The notes below the pieces were generated by a model. The model saw only the letters and a list, made by a program, of their open reading frames with translations, did no database searches and was not told the DNA's origin. DNA of 54,145 nt from Streptomyces odonnellii. Lineage in GTDB: Bacteria; Actinomycetota; Actinomycetes; Streptomycetales; Streptomycetaceae. The DNA is taken from positions 1 through 54,145 of the forward strand of contig NZ_LATD01000232.1 of the NCBI RefSeq assembly GCF_000981895.1. The letters are read 5' to 3'. Shown here piece by piece: positions 15,783-24,847 of the stretch. Within the stretch, counting starts at the first letter, position 1. Each line of letters opens with the position of its first letter. The position numbers and the translations under genes are program-made.

Positions 15783-16526
15783 ATGTCCGAGGAAGACATG
15801 TCCAAAGAATTCGAGATCGTCCGTGAGTTCGACGTCGACGCGAGCCCCGAGCAGGTCTGGGAAGCGGTCACCGCGGGTACGGCGGGCTGGCTGTGGCCCA
15901 TGGAGTACGAGCCCCGCGAGGGCGGCGCCGCGCCGTTCGGCGGCACCCTCACCGCCTGGGACCCGCCGAGGCGGCTGACTGCCCGCACGGAGGACGTGGA
16001 GGGCATGTCGCAGCAGACGCTGAACCAGCTCGACCATGTGATCCGGCCCCGTGAGGGCGGTGGCTCCCATGTGCGCTACGTCCACAGCGGCATCCTCGTC
16101 GAGGACTGGGACAACCAGTACGACGGTGCCGACAAGCACACCGACTTCTATCTGCACACCCTGCGCCAGTACCTGCTGCACTTCACCGGGCGGCCCGCCG
16201 TGTTCGCCGGCGCCGAAGGACCGGCGGCCTCGACCGCGCCGGACGCGCTGGAGGTGGCGAGCCGGGGCCTCGGGCTGCCGGACGACGTGGCTGAGGGCAG
16301 CACCGTACGGGTCGAACTGCCCGGAGAAGCGGCTGCCGACGCGGTCGTGGACTACCGCAACCGGTACTTCATCGGGCTGCGTACCGACACGGCGATGTAC
16401 CGGGTGTTCGGCAGGAACCACTTCGGCGCGCCGGTCGGGATCAGCGTGCACGACTTCGCCCCCGGGGCCGACGCCAAGCGGATCGAGGGGGCGTGGCAGA
16501 GCTGGCTCGACGGGGTGTTCGCGTAG
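15783..16526 (+). CDS. SRPBCC (START/AHSA1-like) domain protein
   Basis: A 247-residue protein with an N-terminal AHSA1-type SRPBCC fold (EFDVDASPEQVWEAVTAG near residues 14-31, GGTLTAWDPPRRLTAR near 56-71) and a second helical/beta part reaching WQSWLDGVFA. These folds bind hydrophobic ligands in a deep cavity; the ligand is unknown. AAGGAG at 15769-15774 sets the start at 15783. It probably forms a two-gene unit with the ArsR-like regulator. Confidence 0.82.
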   Translation: MSEEDMSKEFEIVREFDVDASPEQVWEAVTAGTAGWLWPMEYEPREGGAAPFGGTLTAWDPPRRLTARTEDVEGMSQQTLNQLDHVIRPREGGGSHVRYVHSGILVEDWDNQYDGADKHTDFYLHTLRQYLLHFTGRPAVFAGAEGPAASTAPDALEVASRGLGLPDDVAEGSTVRVELPGEAAADAVVDYRNRYFIGLRTDTAMYRVFGRNHFGAPVGISVHDFAPGADAKRIEGAWQSWLDGVFA

Positions 16527-16747
16527 ACCACATGGAACCGCCTCCCGGCTTCCGTGCCCCGAGGTCCTTGCGTGACCCGAGGTCAGGGAGCGGGGAGGCG
16601 GCTGCCGGGGTGGCCGGGTGGCCGCCCGCCGGGGACGCGCCGAAGCGGTACGGGATGAGGGCGTCCCGGCCGGGGGAGGCGGCATGATCGAGGTTCTGCT
16701 CCAGGCCCGGGGCCCTGGGGCCCTGAACCGGAACGGGAGCGACACCC

Positions 16748-17422
16748 ATGGCCACGCGCGCGGCGCTGTTCGACGTCGACGGAACCCTGGTCGACACCAA
16801 TCATCTGCACGTGACCTGCTGGTGGGAGGCGTTCCGGCAGGCCGGTCACACGGTGCCGATGTCCGAGATCCACCGGTCCGTCGGACTCGGCGCGGACGAA
16901 CTCATCACGCATCTCCTCGGCGACGAGCGGGATCCCGACCAGGACGCCTGGATCAGCGCCGCGCACACCACCCTCTACGGGACCTACCTCGGCCGGCTGC
17001 CGGCACTGGAGGGCGCGGGCGATCTTCTGCGGTCGCTGGACGACCGCGGCTGGCGGGTCGTACTCGCCACCTCGGCCGGAGAGGCCGAACTGACCGCGCT
17101 GCGCCGGGCCATCGACGCCGACGAGGTGATCTCCGCCGCCATCGGCTCCAACGGCGGCGCCACCGGCAAGCCCCTGCCCGACCCGGTCCACCGGGCCCTG
17201 GAGTTGGCCGGGGTGCCGGCCGAGCGCGCGGTGTTCGTCGGGGACACCGTCTGGGACATGGAAGCGGCGGGCCGGGCGGGGGTCCGCGCCGTCGCCCTGC
17301 TGTCGGGCGGTGTTCCGCGCGACGCCCTGGAGGCGGCGGGCGCGGCGGCGGTCTACGAGGACCCGACCGAGCTGCTCGCCCGCCTCGACAGCAGCCTGTT
17401 CGCGGAACTCGAAGGCCACTGA
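16748..17422 (+). CDS. HAD-family phosphatase (beta-phosphoglucomutase/phosphoglycolate phosphatase-like)
   Basis: A 224-residue cytoplasmic HAD hydrolase of subfamily I with an alpha-helical cap. All four motifs are visible: DVDGTLVD (nucleophile Asp9, acid/base Asp11), LATSA near residue 114, the Lys in GKPLPDP near 141 and GDTVWDMEAA near 165. The substrate, probably a phosphosugar or phosphoglycolate, cannot be named. The stop codon lies inside the first unit of a 16-bp tandem repeat (17408-17487). Confidence 0.85.
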   Translation: MATRAALFDVDGTLVDTNHLHVTCWWEAFRQAGHTVPMSEIHRSVGLGADELITHLLGDERDPDQDAWISAAHTTLYGTYLGRLPALEGAGDLLRSLDDRGWRVVLATSAGEAELTALRRAIDADEVISAAIGSNGGATGKPLPDPVHRALELAGVPAERAVFVGDTVWDMEAAGRAGVRAVALLSGGVPRDALEAAGAAAVYEDPTELLARLDSSLFAELEGH

Positions 17423-17487
17423 ACTCGAAGGCCGCTGAATGCGAGGGCCGCTGAACCTGAAGGCCATTGAACCCGAGGGCCACCGAG
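17408..17487 (+). repeat. 16-bp tandem repeat x5 at the end of the HAD gene
   Basis: Five consecutive 16-bp units, starting CTCGAAGGCCACTGAA, diverge gradually. Unit 1 supplies the HAD stop (TGA 17420-17422). Because 16 is not a multiple of three, the TGA in units 1-3 falls in all three frames. Confidence 0.85.
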
Positions 17488-17500
17488 GGCGCGACGGCAC

Positions 17501-18601
17501 TCAGTCGGAGGACGAGGCCTCGCGGGACGGGGCCTCACGCGACGGCGCCCGCCGGGTGCGTGTCCACTCCCGCAGCCCGTCGGCCGTCCAGGTGTTGATG
17601 ACCCGGTCCGCCGGTACACCGCACTCCTCCGCCCGCGCACAGCCGAGCAGTTGCCAGTCGAGCTGCCCCGGCGCGTGCGCGTCCGTGTCGATGGCGAAGA
17701 AGACCCCCGCCGCGACCGCCTCGCGCAGCAGCCGGCGGGGCGGATCGAGCCGCTCCGGACGGCTGTTGACCTCCACCGCCGTACCGGACTCGGCACAGGC
17801 CGCGAACACGGCCTGCGCGTCGAACACCGACTCCGGCCTGGTGCCGTCGCCCTGAGCGCGCCGGCCGCGCTGCCCCGTACCCCGGCGCGGTGTCAGCAGA
17901 CGTCCCGTGCAGTGCCCGAGGACGTCGGTCAGCGGATCCCGTACCGCCGCGATCATGCGCCTGGTCATCGGGGCGGAGTCCATCCGGAGCTTCGAGTGCA
18001 CCGACGCGACCACCAGATCGAGCCGGTCCAGCAGTTCCCGCTCCTGGTCCAGCGAACCGTCCGGCAGGATGTCGCACTCGATCCCGGTGAGCAGTCGGAA
18101 CGGTGCCCACCGCTCGTTCAGCTCCGCGACCACGTCGAGCTGTTCACGCAGCCGCTGGGCCGTCAGGCCGCGTGCGACGGTCAGCCTGGGGGAGTGGTCC
18201 GTGAGCACCGCCCACTCATGGCCGAGCGCGGCGGCCGTACGCCCCATCTCCTCGATCGAAGCGCCGCCGTCCGACCAGTCCGAGTGGAGATGGCAGTCGC
18301 CGCGCAGCGCGGCGCGCAGTGCCTGCCCATGGTCCGCGAGCGGCGCGCCCGCCTCCCGTTCCAGCCGTTCCAGATACCCGGGGACGGAGCCCGCGACCGC
18401 CTCCGCCACGACCTCGGCCGTCCTGGGGCCGATGCCCCGTACCCGGCCCAGTGTCCCGGCGGCGGCTCGCCGCGCGACCTCGTCGGAGGGCATGCCCGCC
18501 ACTGCCGCGGAGGCGGTACGGAACGCCCGTACCCGGTAGGTCTCGGCCAGCGAGCGTTCCAGCAGAAAGGCGATCCTGTCGAGAGCCTCCACCGGATCCA
18601 T
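17501..18601 (-). CDS. PHP-domain phosphoesterase with helix-hairpin-helix N-terminus (PolX-like)
   Basis: A 366-residue protein. The N-terminal 90 residues carry a helix-hairpin-helix DNA-binding segment (LGRVRGIGPRTAEVVAEAV near 50-68). The rest is a PHP domain: DCHLHSDWSDG near 102, VLTDHS near 131, an Asp/Glu-rich metal site (GIECDILPDG), LGHCTGR near 228 and AIDTDAHAPG near 305. It resembles the C-terminal half of bacterial family X DNA polymerase without the polymerase palm. A metal-dependent phosphoesterase or exonuclease activity on DNA ends is plausible. The last 18 residues are a Ser/Arg/Glu low-complexity tail. Confidence 0.85.
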   Translation of the reverse strand: MDPVEALDRIAFLLERSLAETYRVRAFRTASAAVAGMPSDEVARRAAAGTLGRVRGIGPRTAEVVAEAVAGSVPGYLERLEREAGAPLADHGQALRAALRGDCHLHSDWSDGGASIEEMGRTAAALGHEWAVLTDHSPRLTVARGLTAQRLREQLDVVAELNERWAPFRLLTGIECDILPDGSLDQERELLDRLDLVVASVHSKLRMDSAPMTRRMIAAVRDPLTDVLGHCTGRLLTPRRGTGQRGRRAQGDGTRPESVFDAQAVFAACAESGTAVEVNSRPERLDPPRRLLREAVAAGVFFAIDTDAHAPGQLDWQLLGCARAEECGVPADRVINTWTADGLREWTRTRRAPSREAPSREASSSD

Positions 18602-18920
18602 GGGCGCCCCCAGCCTGTCGGTCGCGTCCCGCCCATTCTCGGCGGGGGCGGCGCTCCGCGCATGGCAAGGCCCCGCAGACGGGGGATTGCCGCGGGGCCT
18701 GCCTCGACCGTGGCCCGTCGTTCACCGAGGTGGTGCTACGACGCGCACGCGTCCCGCCGTACGGAGTCCGGGCCGACACACCACAGGCAGGGCCTGGTGG
18801 CGGTCATCGGCCGGTCCATGCCTCTCGGCCGGGCGAGCGCCGTCCGGGCCGCCGCATGGTGGCGGCGAAAGGAGTGGACGGCAGCCGGCGTGGCGGCGGG
18901 GTCGTACGTGGGGCGCTGGG
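18602..18920. other. Gap between LAxTG protein and PHP gene
   Basis: 319 bases without a convincing gene, holding the strong hairpin at 18664-18703 and presumably the PHP promoter. Nothing else recognisable was seen. Confidence 0.45.
18664..18703 (-). terminator. Hairpin between surface-protein and PHP genes
   Basis: AGGCCCCGC (18668-18676) pairs perfectly with 18692-18700, and GGC/GCC extends the stem after a one-base bulge. It can end transcripts from the LAxTG gene before the PHP gene. Confidence 0.55.
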
Positions 18921-19571
18921 TCAGTTCTGTGCGGTACGACGCTTGCGCGCGGCCCACATGATGCCCGCTCCCGCGACCACCACAACAGCGGCCGCACCGG
19001 CGATCACCGGAGTGGCGCTCGAAGAACCCGTCTCGGCGAGGTTGTCACCGGCGGGGCTCGGCTCCGACGAGGGAACCGCGGCCTCGGAGCTGGTGGGCTC
19101 CTCGGTCGGCGCCTCCGAGGGCGGAGCGGACTCCGAGGGAGCCTCGGTGGGGACCTCCGTGGAGGGGCTCTCCGCCGGCGGCGGAGTCGTGGACTCCGAC
19201 GGCGACGGGGTGGTGCCCTCGCAGACCGGAGCGGTCTTCTCCTGGTCGACGTTGTAACGCTCGCCGTCGGCGGCCTTCACCACGAGCCGGATGCTCAGCT
19301 CGGTCGAGTGCTCAGGAAGCGCGAGCTTCTTGTGGAACTCGTTCTTGAAGTTCTCCGTGGGCAGCAGGTCCTTGCCGTCCGCGGTGATCGTCACGGTGTT
19401 CTGGTCGCTGTTGCCGTACGCGGTGAGGTCGACACTGACCTCGGAGCACGTCACCGACCAGTTGGGCGTGTGCGCGACCGCGGGAACGGCCGACAGGCCG
19501 ACGATCGCACCCGCCGTCGCGACTGTTATGAGGGCGCCTCTGCGCCGCCATGATCCGCTGAATAGAGTCAC
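18921..19571 (-). CDS. LAxTG-anchored cell-surface protein
   Basis: A 216-residue secreted protein. A signal peptide (residues 1-about 33, ending AVPAVA-H) precedes a beta-rich domain of about 105 residues with two cysteines that may pair (VTCSEV and PVCEG). A Pro/Ser/Glu/Thr-rich stalk of about 55 residues leads to the sorting signal LAETG, a hydrophobic segment and a basic end (RKRRTAQN). It is therefore a likely substrate of a class E sortase and bound to the cell wall. GTG 19571 is chosen because GGAGGA lies just upstream; a start at 19601 would lack this. Confidence 0.85.
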   Translation of the reverse strand: MTLFSGSWRRRGALITVATAGAIVGLSAVPAVAHTPNWSVTCSEVSVDLTAYGNSDQNTVTITADGKDLLPTENFKNEFHKKLALPEHSTELSIRLVVKAADGERYNVDQEKTAPVCEGTTPSPSESTTPPPAESPSTEVPTEAPSESAPPSEAPTEEPTSSEAAVPSSEPSPAGDNLAETGSSSATPVIAGAAAVVVVAGAGIMWAARKRRTAQN

Positions 19572-20096
19572 AGATTCCTCCGCTTTAACCGCGCCGCCCA
19601 CGATGGCGGCGCGGGCGGCACAGTACCGCCATCTGCCAGGACCCCATCAACCGCCCCACCCAACTCACCGTCTCCACGCGCCTCATGTCCCTGGTGAGAG
19701 GCGTGCGGCCGGTCCGGCCAGCTCCGCGCGCATGACCATGATCACATCGGGCCGGGCGGCCGGATCGCGCTGTCATCGCTGATGGCGCCCTTTTCCGCCG
19801 GGTTTTGGGCGGTGGGTGCCGGGGCCCTTCCCTGAATACCGTGGGGATCATTGCAGATTGGGCAAAATTTGCGTCAATTAATGGGCGCGAGTTTCCGGTT
19901 GCGGCGAAAACGAGCGAATCGCGCCAGGACGGCGGCCGGATTTCGGAATGCGCGCGCACCGGAATTACGGCCGCGGCACGGACCGTTCCGCGCGCTCCGT
20001 ACCCGTACCGCGATGCCCGTCCGCGCTCCCCGTACCCCGTGCCCCGCGTGCTCCGTACCCGCGTGCTCCGACCCCGTACCCCGTGCCCGGGCGTTC
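19572..20096. other. Non-coding region with inverted repeats and CCGTACCC-like low complexity
   Basis: No gene is evident in this 525-base stretch. A perfect 8-bp inverted repeat (GATGGCGG, 19602-19609, with 19626-19633) lies in the leader of the surface-protein gene. A lower-GC patch near 19850-19890 could hold a promoter. Bases 19980-20090 are built from irregular copies of CCGTACCC and CGTGCTCCG next to the end of the FUSC gene. Confidence 0.5.
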
Positions 20097-21329
20097 CTAC
20101 GTACGGTCGCGGCGCGGGACCCGCCGCCGTACCCACTGCCGGGCGGCGGCCAGCCGCGGATGGCGCTCCCGCTGTTCGCGCGAGGCGCGGTCCAGCTCCT
20201 CCATCAGCCGCTGCGAACGGTTCTCCATGTCCAGCTCGTACAGGATCCGGTCGATCTCCGCCAGCACCGCGCCATGGAGCTGCCACTGGCGAGGATGCCG
20301 CTGGACGCCCTCCAGCAGCAGCCGCGCCACCTTCTCCCGGCTCCTCGCCGCCTCCGCGAGATCCTCGGACAGCCGTGCCTCCGCCACCCGGGCACTCTCG
20401 CTCGCCTCCGTGGTGACCAGGACCGCGAAGCTCACCACGGCGTCGGCGACGCTCTCCAGCAAGTCCTCCAGCGCGGTGCCCACTTCCGGCGGGAACAGCG
20501 CCTCCTCCCTGCGCTCCTTGGCGAGGTCGGTGAATGTCCTGGCCAGCACCCGCAGGATGACCGTACAGATCTCCAGGGTGTCGAGACCGGTACGGAGCAC
20601 CACCCGGTGCAGCAGCCCCTCCCTGACCCGGGGGTTGAGCCGGAGGCTGTCCTCCGCCTGCCGCAGCGCCGCGTCCACCTCGCTGATGTCGTGGTCGAGC
20701 CGGCGCGCCTCATGGAGGCGGGCCGCCGCGCGCTCGACCGGGATCGTCCCGGTCAGCCCCTCACCGATCCGCAGCAGCAGCCTGCGCATCCGCCGTGACA
20801 GGTCCTCGATGGACTCGCCCGCGCTGGCCACCCATACCGGCGGTACGAACAGGAAGTTGAACAGCAGTCCCACCACCGCGCCGATCAGCGTCTCCAGCAC
20901 CCGGTCCCAGGCCGTCGACGCCACCCGGGTGACCCCGAGCACGAGCATCGCGCTGATCGCCACCTCGGGCACGAACTCACTCACCCGGACCAGCCGCCCG
21001 ACCACGAGTGAAGCCAGGATGATCAGCCCCAGACTCCACCAGGACAGCCCGACCAGCACACTGAAGGCGCTGGCCACCAGCACCCCCGCCACCACCGAGT
21101 TGACCCTGCGGATACTGGTGGTGAGCGTCGAGTAGAGCGTGACCTGTACGACCAGCAGGGCGGTCAGCGGCGCGGTGAGCGGCGCGGCCTCGCTGCTCAA
21201 CTGGAGCGCGACCACATAGGCGATGGTCGCCGCGGCCGTGGAGCGCAGCGTCTGCGCCACGGCCGGCTCGCGGCGCCGCTTCACGAGTTCGGCCACCGGC
21301 GCGCTCACCGAGGATCGGACAACTCCCAC
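20097..21329 (-). CDS. FUSC/ArAE-type membrane protein
   Basis: A 410-residue protein. The first 165 residues contain about five to six hydrophobic segments (TAPLTALLVVQVTLYSTL; SVVAGVLVASAFSVLVGLSW; VLETLIGAVVGLLFNFLFVP), matching the fusaric-acid resistance/aromatic acid exporter fold. Residues about 175-400 are a charged, mostly helical cytoplasmic domain with coiled-coil character. Such half-size proteins probably dimerise to form an efflux channel; the substrate is unknown. GTG 21329 follows a GGGAAG and gives the usual family length. It is divergent from the formate dehydrogenase operon. Confidence 0.8.
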   Translation of the reverse strand: MGVVRSSVSAPVAELVKRRREPAVAQTLRSTAAATIAYVVALQLSSEAAPLTAPLTALLVVQVTLYSTLTTSIRRVNSVVAGVLVASAFSVLVGLSWWSLGLIILASLVVGRLVRVSEFVPEVAISAMLVLGVTRVASTAWDRVLETLIGAVVGLLFNFLFVPPVWVASAGESIEDLSRRMRRLLLRIGEGLTGTIPVERAAARLHEARRLDHDISEVDAALRQAEDSLRLNPRVREGLLHRVVLRTGLDTLEICTVILRVLARTFTDLAKERREEALFPPEVGTALEDLLESVADAVVSFAVLVTTEASESARVAEARLSEDLAEAARSREKVARLLLEGVQRHPRQWQLHGAVLAEIDRILYELDMENRSQRLMEELDRASREQRERHPRLAAARQWVRRRVPRRDRT

Positions 21330-21520
21330 GGGGACTTCCCTTCCCGCACCCGGTCCGCGCGGACCCGGCGGGGCCGCCGATAGGGCCGTGTGGATGACCC
21401 GCACCCGGTGAACGCGCCTTCGGCGCCCCGACCGGTCGCAGACCCGGGCTCGCCGGGTGAGTCTGGAGGAGCGCCTCCCCGGAAAGCCGGGGCCACGCTC
21501 CACAGACACGGGAGGAAGCG

Positions 21521-24500
21521 ATGGGTGTCCGCAGACTGATCCACGACTGGCCCGTCCGCCGCCAGTTCACCGGCTCCGACCCGCTCGGCCGCGGCAGGGC
21601 CGCGATGTCCTCCCGTACGGAGCACCTCAGGCCCCGCACCGAGACCGCCGACCGGGTGGTCCAGTCCGTCTGCCCGTACTGCGCGGTCGGCTGCGGCCAG
21701 CAGGTGTACGTCAAGGACGACCGGGTCGTGCAGATCGAGGGGGACCCAGCCTCGCCGGTCAGCCGGGGCCGGCTCTGCCCCAAGGGCTCGGCGACGCTCC
21801 AGCTCACCACCGGACCGGCCCGTCGCCACCAGGTCCTGTACCGGCGCCCGTACGCCACCGAGTGGGAGCCGCTCGATCTGGACACGGCCATGGACATGGT
21901 CGCGGACCGGGTGGTCGAGACGCGCCGGCGTACCTGGGAGTGGGAGCGCGACGGGGTGCGCACCGCGCGCACGCTGGGCATCGCCAGCCTCGGCGGAGCC
22001 ACCCTCGACAACGAGGAGAACTACCTCATCAAGAAGCTGTTCACCGGCCTCGGGGTGGTCCAGGTCGAGAACCAGGCCCGGGTCTGCCACAGCTCCACCG
22101 TCGCCGGTCTCGGTGCCTCGTTCGGACGCGGCGGCTCCACCACCTTCATGCAGGACCTCCAGCACGCGGACTGCATCGTCATCCAGGGCTCCAACTACGC
22201 CGAGGCGCACCCCGTCGGATTCCAGTGGGTCATGGAGGCCAAGGCACGCGGGGCCCGGATCATTCATGTGGACCCGCGGTTCACCCGTACGAGCGCGCTC
22301 GCCGATCAGTACGTACCGATCCGCGCGGGCAGCGACATCGCCTTCCTCGGCGGGATCATCAACCATGTGCTCACGGAGGAGAAGGACTTCCGGGAGTACG
22401 TGCTCGCCTACACCAACGCGGCCACGGTCATCAGCGAGGACTTCCGGGACACCGAGGATCTCGACGGGGTCTTCTCCGGGCTCGACGACGACCACCACCA
22501 CTACGACCACACGAGCTGGCGATACGAAGAGACAGCAGCGACGGCAGGGACGGCCGGAGCGGCTCCCGGCGGCCGTCCGGACGGCCGGAGCGGGCGCCCG
22601 GACCGGCGCGGACAGAACGGACAGCCCGCGAGGGACGCGGCCGACCGGATCGCGCAGGCGCGCATCCACGAGGCGGGCGGCGCCGAGGCGTTCGGCTCCG
22701 GCGGCCCGCAGGCCACCTCGCGTCCGCTGCGCGACGAGACGCTCCGGCATCCGCGCTGCGTCTACCAGATCCTCAAGCGCCACTACGCCCGCTACACCCC
22801 CGAACTGGTCGAGCGGACCTGCGGAGTTCCGCGCGAGGCCTTCCGCCAGGTGTGCGACGCGCTGACCGCCAACTCGGGCCGGGAGCGCACCAGCGCCTTC
22901 GTCTACGCCGTCGGCTGGACCCAGCACTCCGTCGGCGCGCAGTACATCCGCGCGGCCAGTGTGCTCCAGCTTCTGCTCGGCAACATCGGGCGCACCGGTG
23001 GCGGTATCCAGGCGCTGCGCGGACACGCGTCCATCCAGGGCTCCAGCGACATCCCCACGCTGTTCAACCTGCTCCCCGGCTATCTGCCGATGCCCCACGC
23101 GCACGCCCACCCCGACCTGGAGGCGTACATCGGGGCCAGCCGTACGGAGAAGGGCTTCTGGGGCAACGCGCGGTCGTACTTCGTCAGCCTCCTCAAGGCG
23201 TACTACGGAGACGCCGCCACCGCCGCGAACGACTTCTGCTACGGCCATCTGCCCCGGCTGACCGGCTCGCACTCCACGTACGAGACGGTCGTGGCGCAGC
23301 TCGAAGGGGTCTGCAAGGGCTACTTCCTGATGGGCGAGAACCCGGCCGTCGGCTCCGCCAACACCCGCCTCCAGCGGCTCGGCATGGCCAAGCTGGAGTG
23401 GCTGGTCGTCCGGGACTTCTCACTCATCGAGTCCGCGACGTGGTGGCAGGACGGCCCGGAGATCGAGACGGGCGAGCTGCGCACCGGGTCCATCGGGACC
23501 GAGGTGTTCTTCTTCCCGGCCGCTGCCCACACCGAGAAGTCCGGCTCGTTCACCAACACCAACCGCTGGCTCCAGTGGCACCACGCGGCCGTCGAACCCG
23601 AGGGCGACGCGCGCAGCGATCTGTGGTTCATGTACCACCTCGGCCGCCGGATCAAGGCGAGACTGGCCGGTTCCACCGACCCGATGGACCGGCCCGTACA
23701 GGACCTGACCTGGGACTATCCGGTGGAGGGCCGCTTCGACGACCCGGTTGCGGAGGCCGTGCTCGCCGAGATCAACGGACGGGCCGCGGACGGCTCGCCG
23801 CTGAGCGCGTACACCGAGCTGAAGGACGACGGCTCGACCCGCTGCGGCTGCTGGATCTACTGCGGGGTGTACGCGGACGGCGTCAACCAGGCCGCCCGCC
23901 GCAAGCCCCACACCGAGCAGGACTGGGTGGCGGCCGAGTGGGCCTGGGCCTGGCCCGTCAACCGCCGCATCCTCTACAACCGGGCCTCAGCCGCCCCCGA
24001 CGGCACCCCCTGGAGCGAGCGCAAGGCGTACGTCTGGTGGGACGCCGCGCGCGGCCGGTGGACCGGCCACGACGTCCCGGACTTCATCCCGGACCGCGCC
24101 CCCGGCTACGTGCCCCCGGACGGCGCGACGGGCCCCGACGCGCTGCGCGGTGACGACCCGTTCATCATGCAGGCTGACGGCAAGGGCTGGCTGTTCGCGC
24201 CCACCGGCCTGGAGGACGGCCCGATGCCGACCCACTACGAGCCGCAGGACTCGCCGTTCACCAACGCGCTGTACCCGATGGTGTCGCGCTCGCCCGTACG
24301 GCGGCTGATGGACCGCGAGGGCAACCGCTACCACCCCAGCGGCGACGAGCCGGGCTCCAGCGTCTACCCGTACGTCGTCACCACCCACCGGCTCACCGAG
24401 CACTTCACCGCGGGCGGGATGAGCCGCTGGTCGCCCTATCTCGCCGAACTCCAGCCGGAGTTCTTCTGCGAGATCTCCCCGGCGCTCGCCGCGGAGCGCG

Positions 24501-24847
24501 GGCTCCGGCACGGCGGCTGGGCCACCGTCATCACCGCGCGCAACGCCGTCGAGGCACGGGTGATGGTGACCGAGCGGATCAGACCACTGACGGTGCACGG
24601 CCGTACGGTCCACCAGATCGGGCTGCCGTTCCACTGGGGCCCCAACGGGATCTCCACCGGCGACGCCGCGAACGAGCTGGTGGCCATCGCGCTCGACCCC
24701 AACTCGCACATCCAGGAGGACAAGGCGCTGACCGCGGACATCATCGCCGGCCGCCGTCCCCGGGGCCCCGATCTGCTCCGGCTCGTGGCCGCGTACCGGC
24801 AGCGTGCCGGCATCACCGAGAAGACCGGAATGGAGGCCAGGACATGA
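21521..24847 (+). CDS. Molybdenum formate dehydrogenase, catalytic alpha subunit
   Basis: A 1108-residue molybdopterin oxidoreductase. An N-terminal [4Fe-4S] domain (CPYCAVGCG near residue 51, then RLCPKG near 85) precedes the Mo-bis-MGD domains. The Mo ligand is Cys in ARVCHSSTVAGL near residue 188, encoded by TGC, so this is a Cys rather than a selenocysteine enzyme. The C-terminal dinucleotide-binding domain ends near 1085 (PFHWGPNGISTGDAANEL). A Gly/Arg/Gln-rich insert at about 340-370 interrupts the central region. There is no evident Tat signal, so the active site probably faces the cytoplasm. GGAGGAA precedes ATG 21521. It oxidises formate to CO2 and passes electrons to the beta subunit. 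Confidence 0.92.
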   Translation: MGVRRLIHDWPVRRQFTGSDPLGRGRAAMSSRTEHLRPRTETADRVVQSVCPYCAVGCGQQVYVKDDRVVQIEGDPASPVSRGRLCPKGSATLQLTTGPARRHQVLYRRPYATEWEPLDLDTAMDMVADRVVETRRRTWEWERDGVRTARTLGIASLGGATLDNEENYLIKKLFTGLGVVQVENQARVCHSSTVAGLGASFGRGGSTTFMQDLQHADCIVIQGSNYAEAHPVGFQWVMEAKARGARIIHVDPRFTRTSALADQYVPIRAGSDIAFLGGIINHVLTEEKDFREYVLAYTNAATVISEDFRDTEDLDGVFSGLDDDHHHYDHTSWRYEETAATAGTAGAAPGGRPDGRSGRPDRRGQNGQPARDAADRIAQARIHEAGGAEAFGSGGPQATSRPLRDETLRHPRCVYQILKRHYARYTPELVERTCGVPREAFRQVCDALTANSGRERTSAFVYAVGWTQHSVGAQYIRAASVLQLLLGNIGRTGGGIQALRGHASIQGSSDIPTLFNLLPGYLPMPHAHAHPDLEAYIGASRTEKGFWGNARSYFVSLLKAYYGDAATAANDFCYGHLPRLTGSHSTYETVVAQLEGVCKGYFLMGENPAVGSANTRLQRLGMAKLEWLVVRDFSLIESATWWQDGPEIETGELRTGSIGTEVFFFPAAAHTEKSGSFTNTNRWLQWHHAAVEPEGDARSDLWFMYHLGRRIKARLAGSTDPMDRPVQDLTWDYPVEGRFDDPVAEAVLAEINGRAADGSPLSAYTELKDDGSTRCGCWIYCGVYADGVNQAARRKPHTEQDWVAAEWAWAWPVNRRILYNRASAAPDGTPWSERKAYVWWDAARGRWTGHDVPDFIPDRAPGYVPPDGATGPDALRGDDPFIMQADGKGWLFAPTGLEDGPMPTHYEPQDSPFTNALYPMVSRSPVRRLMDREGNRYHPSGDEPGSSVYPYVVTTHRLTEHFTAGGMSRWSPYLAELQPEFFCEISPALAAERGLRHGGWATVITARNAVEARVMVTERIRPLTVHGRTVHQIGLPFHWGPNGISTGDAANELVAIALDPNSHIQEDKALTADIIAGRRPRGPDLLRLVAAYRQRAGITEKTGMEART

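Noticed and set aside
17408..17487. The 16-bp tandem repeat as a CRISPR array
   Set aside because: Units are contiguous with no spacers, are too short and begin inside a coding gene.
22080..22100. A selenocysteine codon in the Mo formate dehydrogenase
   Set aside because: The Mo-ligand codon in ARVCH is TGC (Cys), and the gene has no internal TGA in frame.
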